Below, in pieces: positions 47,800 through 58,143 of a stretch of DNA of 64,000 nucleotides. The number at the start of each line of letters is the position of its first letter. Positions within the stretch are counted from its first letter, which is position 1. Below the pieces are notes generated by a model that was not told the DNA's origin, ran no database searches, and saw only the letters and a list, made by a program, of their open reading frames with translations. Location of the stretch: positions 31,620,625 through 31,684,624 of the forward strand of contig NC_052490.1 in assembly GCF_009730915.1 (NCBI RefSeq), written 5' to 3'. This stretch comes from Dioscorea cayenensis subsp. rotundata. Its lineage: Eukaryota > Streptophyta > Magnoliopsida > Dioscoreales > Dioscoreaceae. The translations under genes and the position numbers were made by a program.

Positions 47800-48425
47800 A
47801 ACTAGAAGTAAAGCTCGATTGCATCATTTATCAGTTATTTGATGGTTATTTTTGTTGTCTTGAACTGATTACCAAAGTTTCTCTTGTTTGTAGGATTTTT
47901 TGGGAATGATAAGGCTTGATTGGATGATTTTACCATTAGTTGCTTGATGGTTATTTTTGTTGTCTTGAACTAATTACCAAAGTTTCTCTTGTTTGTAGTT
48001 TTTTTTAGGCATGATAAAGCTCGATTGCAAGATTTTACCATTAGTTGCTTGATGGTTATTTTTGTTGTCTTGAACTAATTACCAAAGTTTCTCTTGTTTG
48101 TAGTTTTTTTTTAGGCATGATAAAGCTCTATTGCAAGATTTTACAGTTAGTTGCTTGATGGTTATTTTTGCTGTCTTGAACTAATTATCAAAGTTTCTCC
48201 TGTTTGTAGTTTTTCTTGCATGATAAAGGTTGATTGCATGATTTTATCAATAGTTACTTCATGGTTATTTTTGTTGCCTTGAACTAATTACCAAAGCTTC
48301 TCTTGTTTGTACTTTTTCTTGCATGATAAAGTTTGATTGCATGATTTTATCAGTAGTTACATGATGGTTGTTTTTGTTGTCTTGAACTGATGACCAAAGT
48401 TTCTCTTGTGGTTTTCTTGCATTTG
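47800..48425 (+). repeat. Six ~105-bp tandem repeats upstream of SLAH
   Basis: The phrase 'gatggttatttttgttgtct' starts at 47841, 47946, 48051, 48157, 48260 (first base changed) and 48363, i.e. periods 105, 105, 106, 103 and 103. Most units also hold 'ttgaactaattaccaaagtttctcttgtttgtag', which resembles a polypyrimidine tract plus 3' splice site. The array ends 150 bp before the SLAH ATG. Confidence 0.93.
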
Positions 48426-48548
48426 TTTTCCTTCAATGATACTCTGTTTCTTTGATTGCTTGCTCTCTTCTGGAGTTTATTTCATTCCTTCACCTATTTT
48501 CTTGTATTTATAACTTGGTAAATGTATTAATCCAAATAATTTCTCTCT

Positions 48549-48560
48549 TTGCTATCTCAG
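48549..48560 (+). promoter_or_regulatory. Probable 3' splice site of a 5' UTR intron (SLAH)
   Basis: 'ttgctatctcag' preceded by a pyrimidine-rich stretch, 15 bp before the ATG. A donor-like AG|GTAGTG is near 47626. If used, the whole repeat array is intronic. Confidence 0.4.
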
Positions 48561-48575
48561 ACACCAGAGTTAGGC

Positions 48576-50027
48576 ATGGCTTCACTTGTTCAATCAACTG
48601 AATCTCAAATTTTACATGCCATGTCTCTAGCACCAACTCAGCAAAGATCAACAAGCAGCATTAGACCAGATGTGGAGGCTAATGACTCATCATTAGACAA
48701 GGTATGAAAATCTTATTTCCATTTCTTTGGTTACTGATCAGACTTCTTCAGCACAAAGAATAAATTTTTCTTGCCAGGAATCAAAATTATCAGTTCTTCC
48801 TGAAGACTACACTTGGCCTTTTCTTCTTCGATTCCCTGTATCGTCCTTTGGAATGTGTCTCGGAGTTAATAGCCAAGCAATTCTTTGGAAGACATTAGCC
48901 ACTGCACCATCCATGAAATTCCTGCATGTCAGCTTGACTGCAAACCTCATTCTCTGGTTCTTTGCACTTACATTGACATTCATTATCTCCTTGATCTACA
49001 TTCTGAAAATCATTTACCACTTTGAAGCAGTGAGAAGAGAGTACTATCATCCAATCAGAGTCAATTTCTTCTTTGCTCCATGGCTTGCCTGCCTTTTCTT
49101 AGTACTTGGTGTTCCACCATCAGTTACTAAAACACTTCATCCTTCTCTCTGGTATGCTTTAATGGCACCAATCTTTTGCCTTGAGCTCAAAATCTATGGT
49201 CAATGGATATATGGAGGCCACTGCAGGCTCTCAAAGGGTGCAAATCCATCAAGTCACCTATCAATAGTCGGAAACTTTGTCGGTGCATTGCTAGGTGCAT
49301 CAATGGGACTCAAAGAAGAAGCTATATTCTCCTTTGCTGTTGGATTAGCTCACTACACTGTCCTGTTCATCACTCTGCTCCAAAGGCTCCCAACAAATCA
49401 GCCTCTCCCGCAAGAGCTTCATCCTGTGTTCTTCTTGTTTGTGGTTCCACCTAGTGTTGCTTGCATGGCATGGGCAAAGATCCAAGGACACTTTGATTAC
49501 CTTTCTAAGTTTGCTTACTTTGTTGCTCTCTTCCTCTATGTTTGTCTTGTGAGTTCTCAAATCTCTTAGACACTTCATGCAAGGACTTCTTGTAACACTA
49601 TGATTAACTCAGTATTTTCTTGTGTACTTTTCAGGTTGTGAGGATTAAGTTATTCAGAGGATTCAGGTACTATAATAATACTTCTCTTTTGCTATTTCTG
49701 CAGAAATTTTTATGATGATGTCTTTCATATACATGTATCTGCAGGTTTTCTCTAGCATGGTGGGCATATACCTTTCCATTGACTGGTGCACCAATTGCAA
49801 CAATTTGGTACTCAAATGAAGAAGAGAATTTGTTAACAAGATCACTTTCTGTAGCACTCTCTTCAATCTCAACATGTGCCTTAACTGCAGTGTTTGTTTC
49901 CACTGTTATTCATGGCTTTGTGCTTCATGATCTCTTCCCCAATGATATCCCTATTGGCATCACAGAGAAGAGACCAAAGTCCAGTAAAAAGCTCTCATAT
50001 CTCAAATCAATTATCTCTTCTTTGTGA
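48576..50027 (+). CDS. S-type anion channel, SLAH1/4-like
   Basis: Four exons: 48576-48701, 48778-49548, 49635-49666 and 49745-50027, all GT-AG with matching phases, giving 403 aa. It belongs to the SLAC1/TehA family of plasma-membrane anion channels (chloride, nitrate). The N-terminus is short, as in SLAH1/SLAH4 and unlike the long kinase-regulated heads of SLAC1 and SLAH3. Exon 2 begins near 'PEDYTWPFLLRFPVSSFGMCLGVNSQAILWKTLA' and carries most of the ten expected helices ('RVNFFFAPWLACLFLVLGVPPS', 'YGQWIYGG', 'IVGNFVGALLGASMGLKE', 'ELHPVFFLFVVPPSVACMAW'). Exons 3-4 give 'RIKLFRGFRFSLAWWAYTFPLTGAPIATI' and 'FVLHDLFPNDI'. SLAH1-type subunits can lack own activity and modify SLAH3; whether this one does is unknown. 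A dead tail of a second copy lies at 63663. Confidence 0.95.
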
Positions 50028-50102
50028 CTCTTCAAAACAACTGCATTTATATGTGATGCAAACTATGGGACATGTATCCTTGTGGAGCTACTGTGCAATT
50101 AC

Positions 50103-50108
50103 AATAAA
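50103..50108 (+). terminator. Poly(A) signal AATAAA of SLAH
   Basis: AATAAA 76 bp after the stop codon. Confidence 0.55.
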
Positions 50109-51264
50109 AATTTCTGAAAAAACAATTTGTAAGTTTATTTCTTGTATTTATTTCTCTATCTATCTATCAATCTATCTATCTATCTATTAATCTACATCTT
50201 CCACTTCTTTACTGTGGTTCATCTGTTTTTCGGATGTTCAGTTATTGAACGGCTCTAGAACTACTATGAAAGTATCCTTGGACTCCACTTTTTATCAAAA
50301 ACTTCTAATGAACTTTGGAGTTCATGGAGACTGAAACTCCAAAGCTCACGTAAAGAAATTTAGTATTTATTATCCACGTACATCCATTATTTAGAATATC
50401 TGGCAGGGGAGGAATTATCGAGTGTTTAAACTCACCTCTTATATGACATCTTTGATCATGTTCTTGGGTTTATGTAGCACCGGATTCAAAGAAAATTAAA
50501 CTGGTGCGTTCGGCTTCTACAGTTAAATGAGCCTAAAATTTTTAGGTTCTACAAGAGAGAGATAAACAACCTAGAACTAGAAGAGTTTTTTTTCTATGAA
50601 AGGCTTAAACTGGTGCGTTCGACTTGTTCCTGATGTGCACGATGATTTCTCTGGCTAGTTGCAACTTCTGATGTACTGCCTGGTCTTGGAGGAGTCCCTC
50701 TCTCCTTCTAGCTGTCTTGTTTTTTGGTTTGTTCTGTCCCACTTCTAGTGGTTATGTTTCGGTGTCTGTTTTTTCCGGTTGGAGCCCTCTTTTGTTGTAC
50801 CATGTTGTTTTTCTTTTTTCTTTTAATAAATATAATTTATTCATTATATATATTGATTGTTATTGTTTATTTTTCATTTCCTTTTCTTTTAAACCATAGT
50901 CACTTTATATGATCAGTGAAGAATCTCTTTTTCTAAAATTCTTTTTTTTTTTAGAGTTATTTCTAATTGCAGTAAAATCCTGAGATTAGTTTAACTCCAC
51001 TCATTATAGAAATTTTGAATATTATACTTATTTTGGTAATAAAGACAACATAGAATTTTTTTTTCCCCAACTCCCAAATTTATTAATGTGTGGACTAAAA
51101 AAAATTATAAATATGCTATTCATTCACCTAATTCACGTAATCAAAATCTCAAACTAAGGATAAACTATCATCCTACTTGGCATAAATACACCATTTAATC
51201 CATATGGCTAAGATAATAATGCCTAGTTAGGTAAATGTTTTTAGGACTACCAAATGTCAACCCT
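50109..51264. other. Intergenic, possible LINE 3' tail
   Basis: (ATCT)n at 50156-50188. Around 50480-50840 the plus strand has 'actggtgcgttcg' twice (50505 and 50612) and ends in pyrimidine runs and AATAAA, the look of a plant LINE 3' UTR, but no domain supports this. Confidence 0.35.
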
Positions 51265-51320
51265 CACTACACCAATTTATGGCTTTAGAGACAGATAAGT
51301 TGAGCCGGTTTTAGAAAACT
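51265..51320 (+). mobile_element. CACTA transposon end running into a gap
   Basis: CACTACACCAATTTATGG followed by 'ctttagagacag' matches the start and subterminal words of plant CACTA (En/Spm) elements. Everything beyond 51320 is hidden by N. Confidence 0.65.
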
Positions 51321-52320
51321 NNNNNNNNNNNNNNNNNNNNNNNNNNNNNNNNNNNNNNNNNNNNNNNNNNNNNNNNNNNNNNNNNNNNNNNNNNNNNNNN
51401 NNNNNNNNNNNNNNNNNNNNNNNNNNNNNNNNNNNNNNNNNNNNNNNNNNNNNNNNNNNNNNNNNNNNNNNNNNNNNNNNNNNNNNNNNNNNNNNNNNNN
51501 NNNNNNNNNNNNNNNNNNNNNNNNNNNNNNNNNNNNNNNNNNNNNNNNNNNNNNNNNNNNNNNNNNNNNNNNNNNNNNNNNNNNNNNNNNNNNNNNNNNN
51601 NNNNNNNNNNNNNNNNNNNNNNNNNNNNNNNNNNNNNNNNNNNNNNNNNNNNNNNNNNNNNNNNNNNNNNNNNNNNNNNNNNNNNNNNNNNNNNNNNNNN
51701 NNNNNNNNNNNNNNNNNNNNNNNNNNNNNNNNNNNNNNNNNNNNNNNNNNNNNNNNNNNNNNNNNNNNNNNNNNNNNNNNNNNNNNNNNNNNNNNNNNNN
51801 NNNNNNNNNNNNNNNNNNNNNNNNNNNNNNNNNNNNNNNNNNNNNNNNNNNNNNNNNNNNNNNNNNNNNNNNNNNNNNNNNNNNNNNNNNNNNNNNNNNN
51901 NNNNNNNNNNNNNNNNNNNNNNNNNNNNNNNNNNNNNNNNNNNNNNNNNNNNNNNNNNNNNNNNNNNNNNNNNNNNNNNNNNNNNNNNNNNNNNNNNNNN
52001 NNNNNNNNNNNNNNNNNNNNNNNNNNNNNNNNNNNNNNNNNNNNNNNNNNNNNNNNNNNNNNNNNNNNNNNNNNNNNNNNNNNNNNNNNNNNNNNNNNNN
52101 NNNNNNNNNNNNNNNNNNNNNNNNNNNNNNNNNNNNNNNNNNNNNNNNNNNNNNNNNNNNNNNNNNNNNNNNNNNNNNNNNNNNNNNNNNNNNNNNNNNN
52201 NNNNNNNNNNNNNNNNNNNNNNNNNNNNNNNNNNNNNNNNNNNNNNNNNNNNNNNNNNNNNNNNNNNNNNNNNNNNNNNNNNNNNNNNNNNNNNNNNNNN
52301 NNNNNNNNNNNNNNNNNNNN
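51321..52320. other. Assembly gap, 1000 N
   Basis: Exactly 1000 N, a placeholder. True size unknown; it lies inside a transposon. Confidence 1.
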
Positions 52321-54175
52321 TTTGTTGAGGTTCTATCTACATCGTTAGCAATTGTCATGATAACAAAATGGGCAAGCAAGTCAAATGCTTGAAAACGCGA
52401 GAATTAATTACTTGTGAAGCTTTAGGTTGTTTGGGTTAGAAATTGTAATTGAAGAAAAATAATAAACCGCAACAGAAACACATACATTGTACATAATGAA
52501 AGGGATGGTGTTGATGATGATATTGAGAAGTAGTGATGTAGAGAAACCAAAACCCTTTGAATATTCTTAACTATTGTGGCGAGGATGGATCCATTTGTAA
52601 TTTTATTTTTAAAAATTTATTATATATATTTTATCTAAAAATAGTCAATATATTTATAAAATTAATGTATTTTGATTTTTGGAAAATTTATTATACCTGA
52701 TATTTAAGTTATTAATTTATCTATTTTAATTTTATAAATATATTAATTTTTTTAAGAAAATAATAATACCTATTTATATATGTAAGTCATTTAAAAATTT
52801 TCAAACAATTTTAATATAAAAATATATATTTATAAAATCACAACATATACCTCTAATATATTTTTATACAATTATTATTATTTAAATATTTAAGTTCTTT
52901 AATGAATTTTCTAAATAATTTTTAATACTTTTATAAAAAAAAATAAGAAATAAGTTTAAAAATATAAGGAATGGTTTTAAAATCCGTATATTTCTACTAA
53001 ATTTTTAGTTATACAAATTTTATTTTTAAAATTCATTCTATCCAATCCAAAAGGAGTTAATATTTATATATTTTATTTTTTTAATAAATAATGAGAAATT
53101 ATTATTTCATGAATACAATTAAAAAAAATTATAACTACTTAAATTGATTCCAAACAATAACAATAATAATAATAATAATAATAATAATCGTAATTATATA
53201 TATATATATTCGTAATTATATATATATTATATATATATATATATACATAATTAAAATATTAATCATTAATTCATATGAAAAATGCTACTTTTATTTTATT
53301 TTTTTTAAATTCTACCTCGTATGATTTAAAATGAATTAAGTAAAAATAATAAAATTACTATATTAATTAAATTTGATGTTGAGTGATAATAAATAATATG
53401 ACTAGTTAAACATAAATTCTCAAATATTTTTATTTTTAAACTTTATATATAGATTTTTTTATTGAACTTATCAATACATAATTATCAATATTTATGATAT
53501 TAATATAAAAATAAAATAAAATCCTAAAATTGCATTTACTATCGCAACATCTCTAAAATAAAAAAACATTGCAGATCTCATGGATTGGTGAGTTTTTTTT
53601 TCTCTTTGATCAATTATCTCCAAGTTTATGTTTTATTTTCATTATAGGGATTTATCCTTTTTCCCTGTTTGTTTTATATCTAATTTATTTTTTTTTAAAT
53701 TTTTGTGTGATTATTTGTTGTGCAAAAGTATTTATATTTGTTGAATATTTGTTTCATTATGAAAATTATTGTGAAAAAATTGTTATATACTTGTGATTAA
53801 TTGTTATGAAATTTCAATTTTTCATTAGATTATTTGTTGAATAATTGTTGTATTTAATAATTAACTTATATATGAATTTGTTTAAAGTTATTTTTTAATT
53901 GCAGTATTTGTTAATTTAGTGTTTAACTAGTTGAGTTAATCGCTAATTATGTAGATATGATAGTGGTTTTACACATAAACCAAAATTTTTTAAATGGATA
54001 TATATTTATATTTTTAAAATATTGATTATTATAATCTTAAATTTGAATTAATAGAATTATTTAATATTAAAAAAAATTAAAATTTAAAATCAGCACCCCT
54101 TAATTTTGGTTCTGCTTTCGCCACTGGTCCTAATGAATAGCATTCTATTATGTTACAAACGTGGGATTTTCAAAC
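52321..54175. other. Very AT-rich intergenic
   Basis: (AAT)n at 53162-53190 and (AT)n to 53245. No gene; a chance frame at 53569-53796 is low-complexity. Confidence 0.5.
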
Positions 54176-54179
54176 TGAG

Positions 54180-54380
54180 TTTGCCCGCTCACTATTTGGT
54201 TTTATTTCTTTTTTATATATAAAATACAATAAGGACGTGTCAAAGATGTGCACAGGAGTATATCAAGTTCAATAAGCACGTATGCTTTCATCTTATATAA
54301 GTTTTGGGATTCGATCTCGACTCCACTTTAAAACGAGTACCCTATAAAAATAATCTAATACCAATAAACCAAGAAATTAT
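54180..54380 (-). mobile_element. Worn SINE, related to 9113-9310
   Basis: Minus strand 'TTGGTATTAGATTATTTTTATAGGGTACTCG' aligns with the head of the intact SINE, and CGAGATCGAATCCCA is box B. It ends in an A/T-rich tail near 54200. Confidence 0.65.
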
Positions 54381-55254
54381 TAGTACAAACTTGAAAACCT
54401 TCATGTGCATTATTAGGTGAAAAATAATTTTTTAAAGTGATATATTTCGTGGATCCAATAAAAGTACAATCAATTCTACCTCTCTTTCTTCGATTGAGTT
54501 TCAGTCTTGATCCTATACTTGCTATTTTTTTTAATAAATTGTGGTTGGTTTTTTATTAAAAAACTATCATTTTTCCATTAATTTATTTGTATGATAATTA
54601 ACCCTCCAAACAGGATGTCGAGGTAGTTTAGAACATGTTGAATTGCATACTTTATAAAGGGATCATTAAAAATAAATTTTAAATGAAATCATAGAATTAG
54701 GCCAAATCCCAAAAATCAAAACTCATAGAAGAAAAGTTAGTTCATCCTCCATGAAAATGAAATCTGGAGATTAATTAGACAGTAGCGCACTTCCGTAATA
54801 CAAGTACTGTTTGTTTGAAAGCAATAAGATTAAAACAAAAAAAAGGTCAAACGTGCTAAAGACAAATAATTTTAATTTTATACCAATTTAGATAAATAAA
54901 ATTCAAGACACTTTCAATCTCAATGCCTATCACAATAAAATATAAATAAAGCTACTGTGATATAATATAAATAAAATATTTATTTATTTATTTTTTATAA
55001 AGGTGATAAACACTGCCCATAAAAAGTTATTAAGAGATATACAAGTATAATGATACACCAAGTACGATGGCTTAATGATCACGTACGTAAGAATAAGAAT
55101 TTATTAACTCGGTCAAAATATCATATAAGGTGATAAAAATCCTATAGTGTACACATGAAAGATTTTTAACATTCAAACTGAATTAATAAATTTCTTTTAC
55201 CATATAACTCTAAAAGGAGAATATAACATCAAACAATATCTAGGCTTAAGAACA
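54381..55254. other. Intergenic, dispersed repeat
   Basis: 55150-55250 is similar to 28860-29000. No gene. Confidence 0.4.
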
Positions 55255-55430
55255 ACGTGTGTACAGCTACAATACTGTAAAAAATACTACTACAGTGTTA
55301 ATATCATACTGCAATAGTACTCCATGTTAATATCATACTGCAATAGTACTCCATGCAGAGTTTCGAACCTACAGTTTTGCCGACACACTGCAAGTGACAA
55401 CCACTGAGTCAGGTGGTTGTCTTAAAATAT
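55255..55430 (-). mobile_element. tRNA-derived SINE with clear A and B boxes
   Basis: Minus strand TGACTCAGTGG (box A) and GTAGGTTCGAAACTC (box B, almost perfect) lie about 35 bp apart, near 55415 and 55370. The 3' part contains a 29-bp tandem duplication ('catactgcaatagtactccatg' at 55307 and 55336). Confidence 0.75.
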
Positions 55431-55598
55431 TTTCTACAAATAAATTAATGACATTCCATGAAAGAGCAATGTTAGAGAGGATTATAAAGGATTTTAATTA
55501 TTAACATTCAATAAGACAGTAAAAGAGCAAGATAGATAACTTCAACATCAGCATCACAAAGAAACATATATTGCTGCTAACCACATCAGTATCTCAAA

Positions 55599-55639
55599 GA
55601 CCAAGATAACCGAACAACTGACTCATAACTTAATCATAT
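55599..55639 (-). repeat. Inverted repeat arm A, 3' flank of BBE gene
   Basis: 41 bp that recur inverted at 58103-58143 with one mismatch. It lies 69 bp after the BBE stop, probably in its 3' UTR. Confidence 0.9.
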
Positions 55640-55707
55640 GACCAAGTGTTATTTCTTTCACTCAGGTTGACACACAAGCACTTACATGGCTGACACATAA
55701 GCAGCTT

Positions 55708-57294
55708 TTAATAAAGCTTAAGGAGCACCAGAGGAGGAATACTCTGTTCATTCCAGAAGAAATCAGCAGGATCAACTTCACCCTTGACAAGAGTCAATCT
55801 TAAGAAGTTACTCTTGAAGTATTTGCGACCCCACACCTCAGCCATGGAATAGCTTGTGTTTCTCCCTTCATTCCTTCCTAGATCTAAATCTCTATAGTTC
55901 AAGTATGCACCCCTGGGGTTCTTTGAGACGTAAGGCGTCATTTGATTATATAAATTTCTAACCCAGTCCAAGTTCTTTTCAGCCTCCTCTGTCCATGCCA
56001 CAAGATAAAGGATGCTGAATAGACTCCCCTTCCTATGAGGAAATGGTATCTGAAACTCTGGAATCTCAGCCATCTTCCCACCATATGGTTCAAAATAAAT
56101 GGCTGCTCTGTCAACTTGCAGTAAACTATCCCACAAGATCTTCAATGCAGCTCTTGGAAGAAGATTCACTGCGTAGTCAGACTTAGCTTTAAAATTAGCC
56201 TTTTGTTGGACGCTCCTATCGGTAAGGATTTCAATAGGGGAATCAATAGGATAAAGGGCAAAGGACAAGACTGACTGAATCCAACTCATCTCATTCAAAT
56301 CACTCGCATTCACTCCCAACTCAGGAAACCTATTGTTCATCACCTGCAGAGCCTCATTGGACTTCCCTAAATACAGCCCATTGAAGAAAACTTCTGCTCC
56401 TTTGGTACCGTTCATTAGAGTTTGCATCAGAGTCTCAATGAACAAGTCCTCTGGGAGATTGTAAGCGACATGCTGCCACTTGTCAATGATATCTATTGCA
56501 CCATCCTGTAATGATTTGGCGACATTGAACAAGGTAACAGTTTGAGGGACTGGAACTAACCTCAACTTCCATGAAAGAACAACACAAAAGCTCACAGCTC
56601 CACCACCTCTCACAGCCCAGAAGAGATCCTCTCCCATGGAATCTTTGTCTAATATCCGGCCATGCACGTCCACAAGTCTTACATCCAAGACATTGTCAGC
56701 TGCGAGTCCGTACTTCCTGACAAGAGTTCCAACGCCGCCGGCACTTATCTGCCCGCCGACGCCAACAGTGGGGGAGGTGCCCGCCGGGAATCCAAGGGTT
56801 GTGGTTTGTTTGGCAATTTGATAGTATAGGTCGCCGACAGTTGCGCCGGCCTCAACCAACGCAGTGCGATGCTCTATGTCAACGGTCACTGATCGGAAGT
56901 TGGTGAGGTCTAGAATGATGAAACGTTGGTTGCCCACAGTTCGGTAAGAGAGTCCTTCCAAATCATGGCCGCCACTCCGAACTCTAAGGGAAAGAGAATA
57001 GGTTTTAGAACAGAGGACAGATGCTTGGATATGGGATTCATGAGATGGTGTGAAGATGAGTAGGGGTTTTGATGTTTGTGAGGTGGTGAACCTGGCGTTT
57101 GAAATTGAGGACAGGAGGAGCGTGGAGTAGGAGGTGGTGTTTGGGAAGAAGAGTTGTTGGGAGATGTTTTTAGTTGATGTTTTGCTTTGGAGACATTGGA
57201 GGAATTGTTCAGTGGAGAATGAATGGCAAGTTGTTGCCAAGGAAATGGAGATGAGGCATAAGAGAAGGAGAGGAATTGCAGAGCTTGAAGCCAT
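55708..57294 (-). CDS. Berberine bridge enzyme-like FAD oxidase
   Basis: Intronless 528-aa secreted flavoprotein; a 547-aa form is possible from an ATG at 57351, but 'MASSSAIPLLLLCLISISLATTCHS' is a clean signal peptide, so I start at 57294. BBE-like enzymes oxidise alkaloids, monolignols or oligosaccharides in the apoplast or ER-derived vesicles. Seen: FAD-binding PCMH domain with SGGHDLEG, whose His110 should hold FAD covalently; 'SPTVGVGGQISAGGVG' where most members read CPTVGVGGHxSGGG; 'VRGGGAVSFCVVLSWKLRLV'; and the BBE tail 'YLNYRDLDLG', 'WGRKYFKSNFLRL', 'VDPADFFWNEQSIPPL'. Ser174 (codon TCC at 56775-56773) replaces the cysteine that makes the second flavin bond, and Gln replaces the next His. 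The frame is otherwise intact. Substrate unknown. Confidence 0.93.
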   Translation of the reverse strand: MASSSAIPLLLLCLISISLATTCHSFSTEQFLQCLQSKTSTKNISQQLFFPNTTSYSTLLLSSISNARFTTSQTSKPLLIFTPSHESHIQASVLCSKTYSLSLRVRSGGHDLEGLSYRTVGNQRFIILDLTNFRSVTVDIEHRTALVEAGATVGDLYYQIAKQTTTLGFPAGTSPTVGVGGQISAGGVGTLVRKYGLAADNVLDVRLVDVHGRILDKDSMGEDLFWAVRGGGAVSFCVVLSWKLRLVPVPQTVTLFNVAKSLQDGAIDIIDKWQHVAYNLPEDLFIETLMQTLMNGTKGAEVFFNGLYLGKSNEALQVMNNRFPELGVNASDLNEMSWIQSVLSFALYPIDSPIEILTDRSVQQKANFKAKSDYAVNLLPRAALKILWDSLLQVDRAAIYFEPYGGKMAEIPEFQIPFPHRKGSLFSILYLVAWTEEAEKNLDWVRNLYNQMTPYVSKNPRGAYLNYRDLDLGRNEGRNTSYSMAEVWGRKYFKSNFLRLTLVKGEVDPADFFWNEQSIPPLVLLKLY

Positions 57295-57511
57295 TGGTGC
57301 AAGGAATGTGAAGTTTTGCTTGAAGCCATTGGTTATATTAGTCAGATGCAAACATGAGCATTAATTAAATTGAAGAACTTGTGCGATAGCATCTTTAAAA
57401 GAAAATTACATAATTAATGGTTGAGTTTTCGTATCCACATGTAAACAAAGAATTTTAGTATTTTGTACTTTTGATTTACTAATTTGTTTTTCTCTTTTTG
57501 TCCATGCTCAA

Positions 57512-57997
57512 TGTTATGCACACAAGTGGTGAGGAGAGCGTGTCACCAAAAGACCGGCCTAGTGGTGAAGGATGCTCACCACTTATATGCACACAAAGAG
57601 TCCATCTCATAGTCGATGTGGGACTAAAGGGGTTAGTTCATTTGCAATCATTACATTACCCCACCGATCAAGACATCGGCGCCCGCTCGGTCCCGGTTAA
57701 TCTGGGCGCGACCAGCAGAGACTTTCACTCGGACCTCGGTAGCGACCCGACTGACTGGTCGGAACCCTCCACGGTCGGGAATCCTGCGTGGCTAGCGCAC
57801 CCGACCGAACCTGATGAGTCGTGCCCCACATCGACTCTCAACGAAAGCACCATTGTTATGCACACAAGTGGTGAGGAGAGCGTGTCACCAAAAGACCGGC
57901 CTAGTGGTGAAGGATGCTCACCACTTATATGCACACAAAGAGTCCATCTCATAGTCGATGTGGGACTAAAGGGGTTAGTTCATTTGCAATCATTACA
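57512..57997 (-). mobile_element. TRIM (terminal-repeat retrotransposon in miniature), whole and young
   Basis: Two 144-bp direct repeats, 57512-57655 and 57854-57997, which I read as identical, begin TG and end CA, with a 5-bp target duplication CTCAA (57507-57511 and 57998-58002). The interior is 198 bp and codes for nothing. On the minus strand a primer-site-like TGGTGCTTTCGTTGAGAG (57852-57835) lies one base inside the right LTR and a purine tract GGTGGGG (57665-57659) near the left LTR, so the element is read leftward. Identical LTRs mean a very recent insertion. Each LTR has AGTCCCACATCG on the minus strand. The element looks whole, but depends on another element's enzymes. Confidence 0.93.
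57614..57625 (-). promoter_or_regulatory. snRNA-type USE motif in the TRIM LTR
   Basis: AGTCCCACATCG on the minus strand equals the plant snRNA upstream sequence element (RTCCCACATCG). A TATAAG follows 26 bp later (57587-57582). The same pair exists in the other LTR. Confidence 0.55.
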
Positions 57998-58002
57998 CTC
58001 AA

Positions 58003-58112
58003 TGAGCATCTTTTGTCCATGGTCATATAAAAGAAAAGATGCTTATAGGATTAAGGTCAATGAGCATCTTTTGTCCATGGTCATATAATAGAAAAGATGC
58101 TTATATGATTAA
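58003..58112 (+). repeat. ~54-bp tandem duplication beside the TRIM
   Basis: 'tgagcatcttttgtccatgg' followed by 'tcatataa.agaaaagatgcttata' occurs twice, at about 58003 and 58057. Confidence 0.85.
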
Positions 58113-58143
58113 GTTATGAGCCAGTTGTTCGGTTATCTTGGTC
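58103..58143 (+). repeat. Inverted repeat arm B, upstream of BBE gene
   Basis: 41 bp, inverted match of 55599-55639 with one mismatch; 809 bp upstream of the BBE ATG. Confidence 0.9.

Noticed and set aside
47800-48425. Array as satellite or centromeric repeat
   Set aside because: Only six units, confined to the SLAH 5' region; a local expansion.
51285-52379. Apparent 364-aa open frame
   Set aside because: It is almost all N; an artefact of reading across the assembly gap. The same holds for 61355-62441.
53569-53796. Hydrophobic 75-aa open frame
   Set aside because: Phe/Ile/Leu-rich translation of T-rich DNA, no start context, no family.
55365-55425. Functional tRNA gene (good A and B boxes)
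   Set aside because: The sequence between and around the boxes cannot form a tRNA cloverleaf with a 7-bp acceptor stem, and it continues into a SINE body.
57498-58088. 196-aa open frame with internal repetition
   Set aside because: It runs through both LTRs and the interior of the TRIM; the repeated peptide is only the translated LTR.
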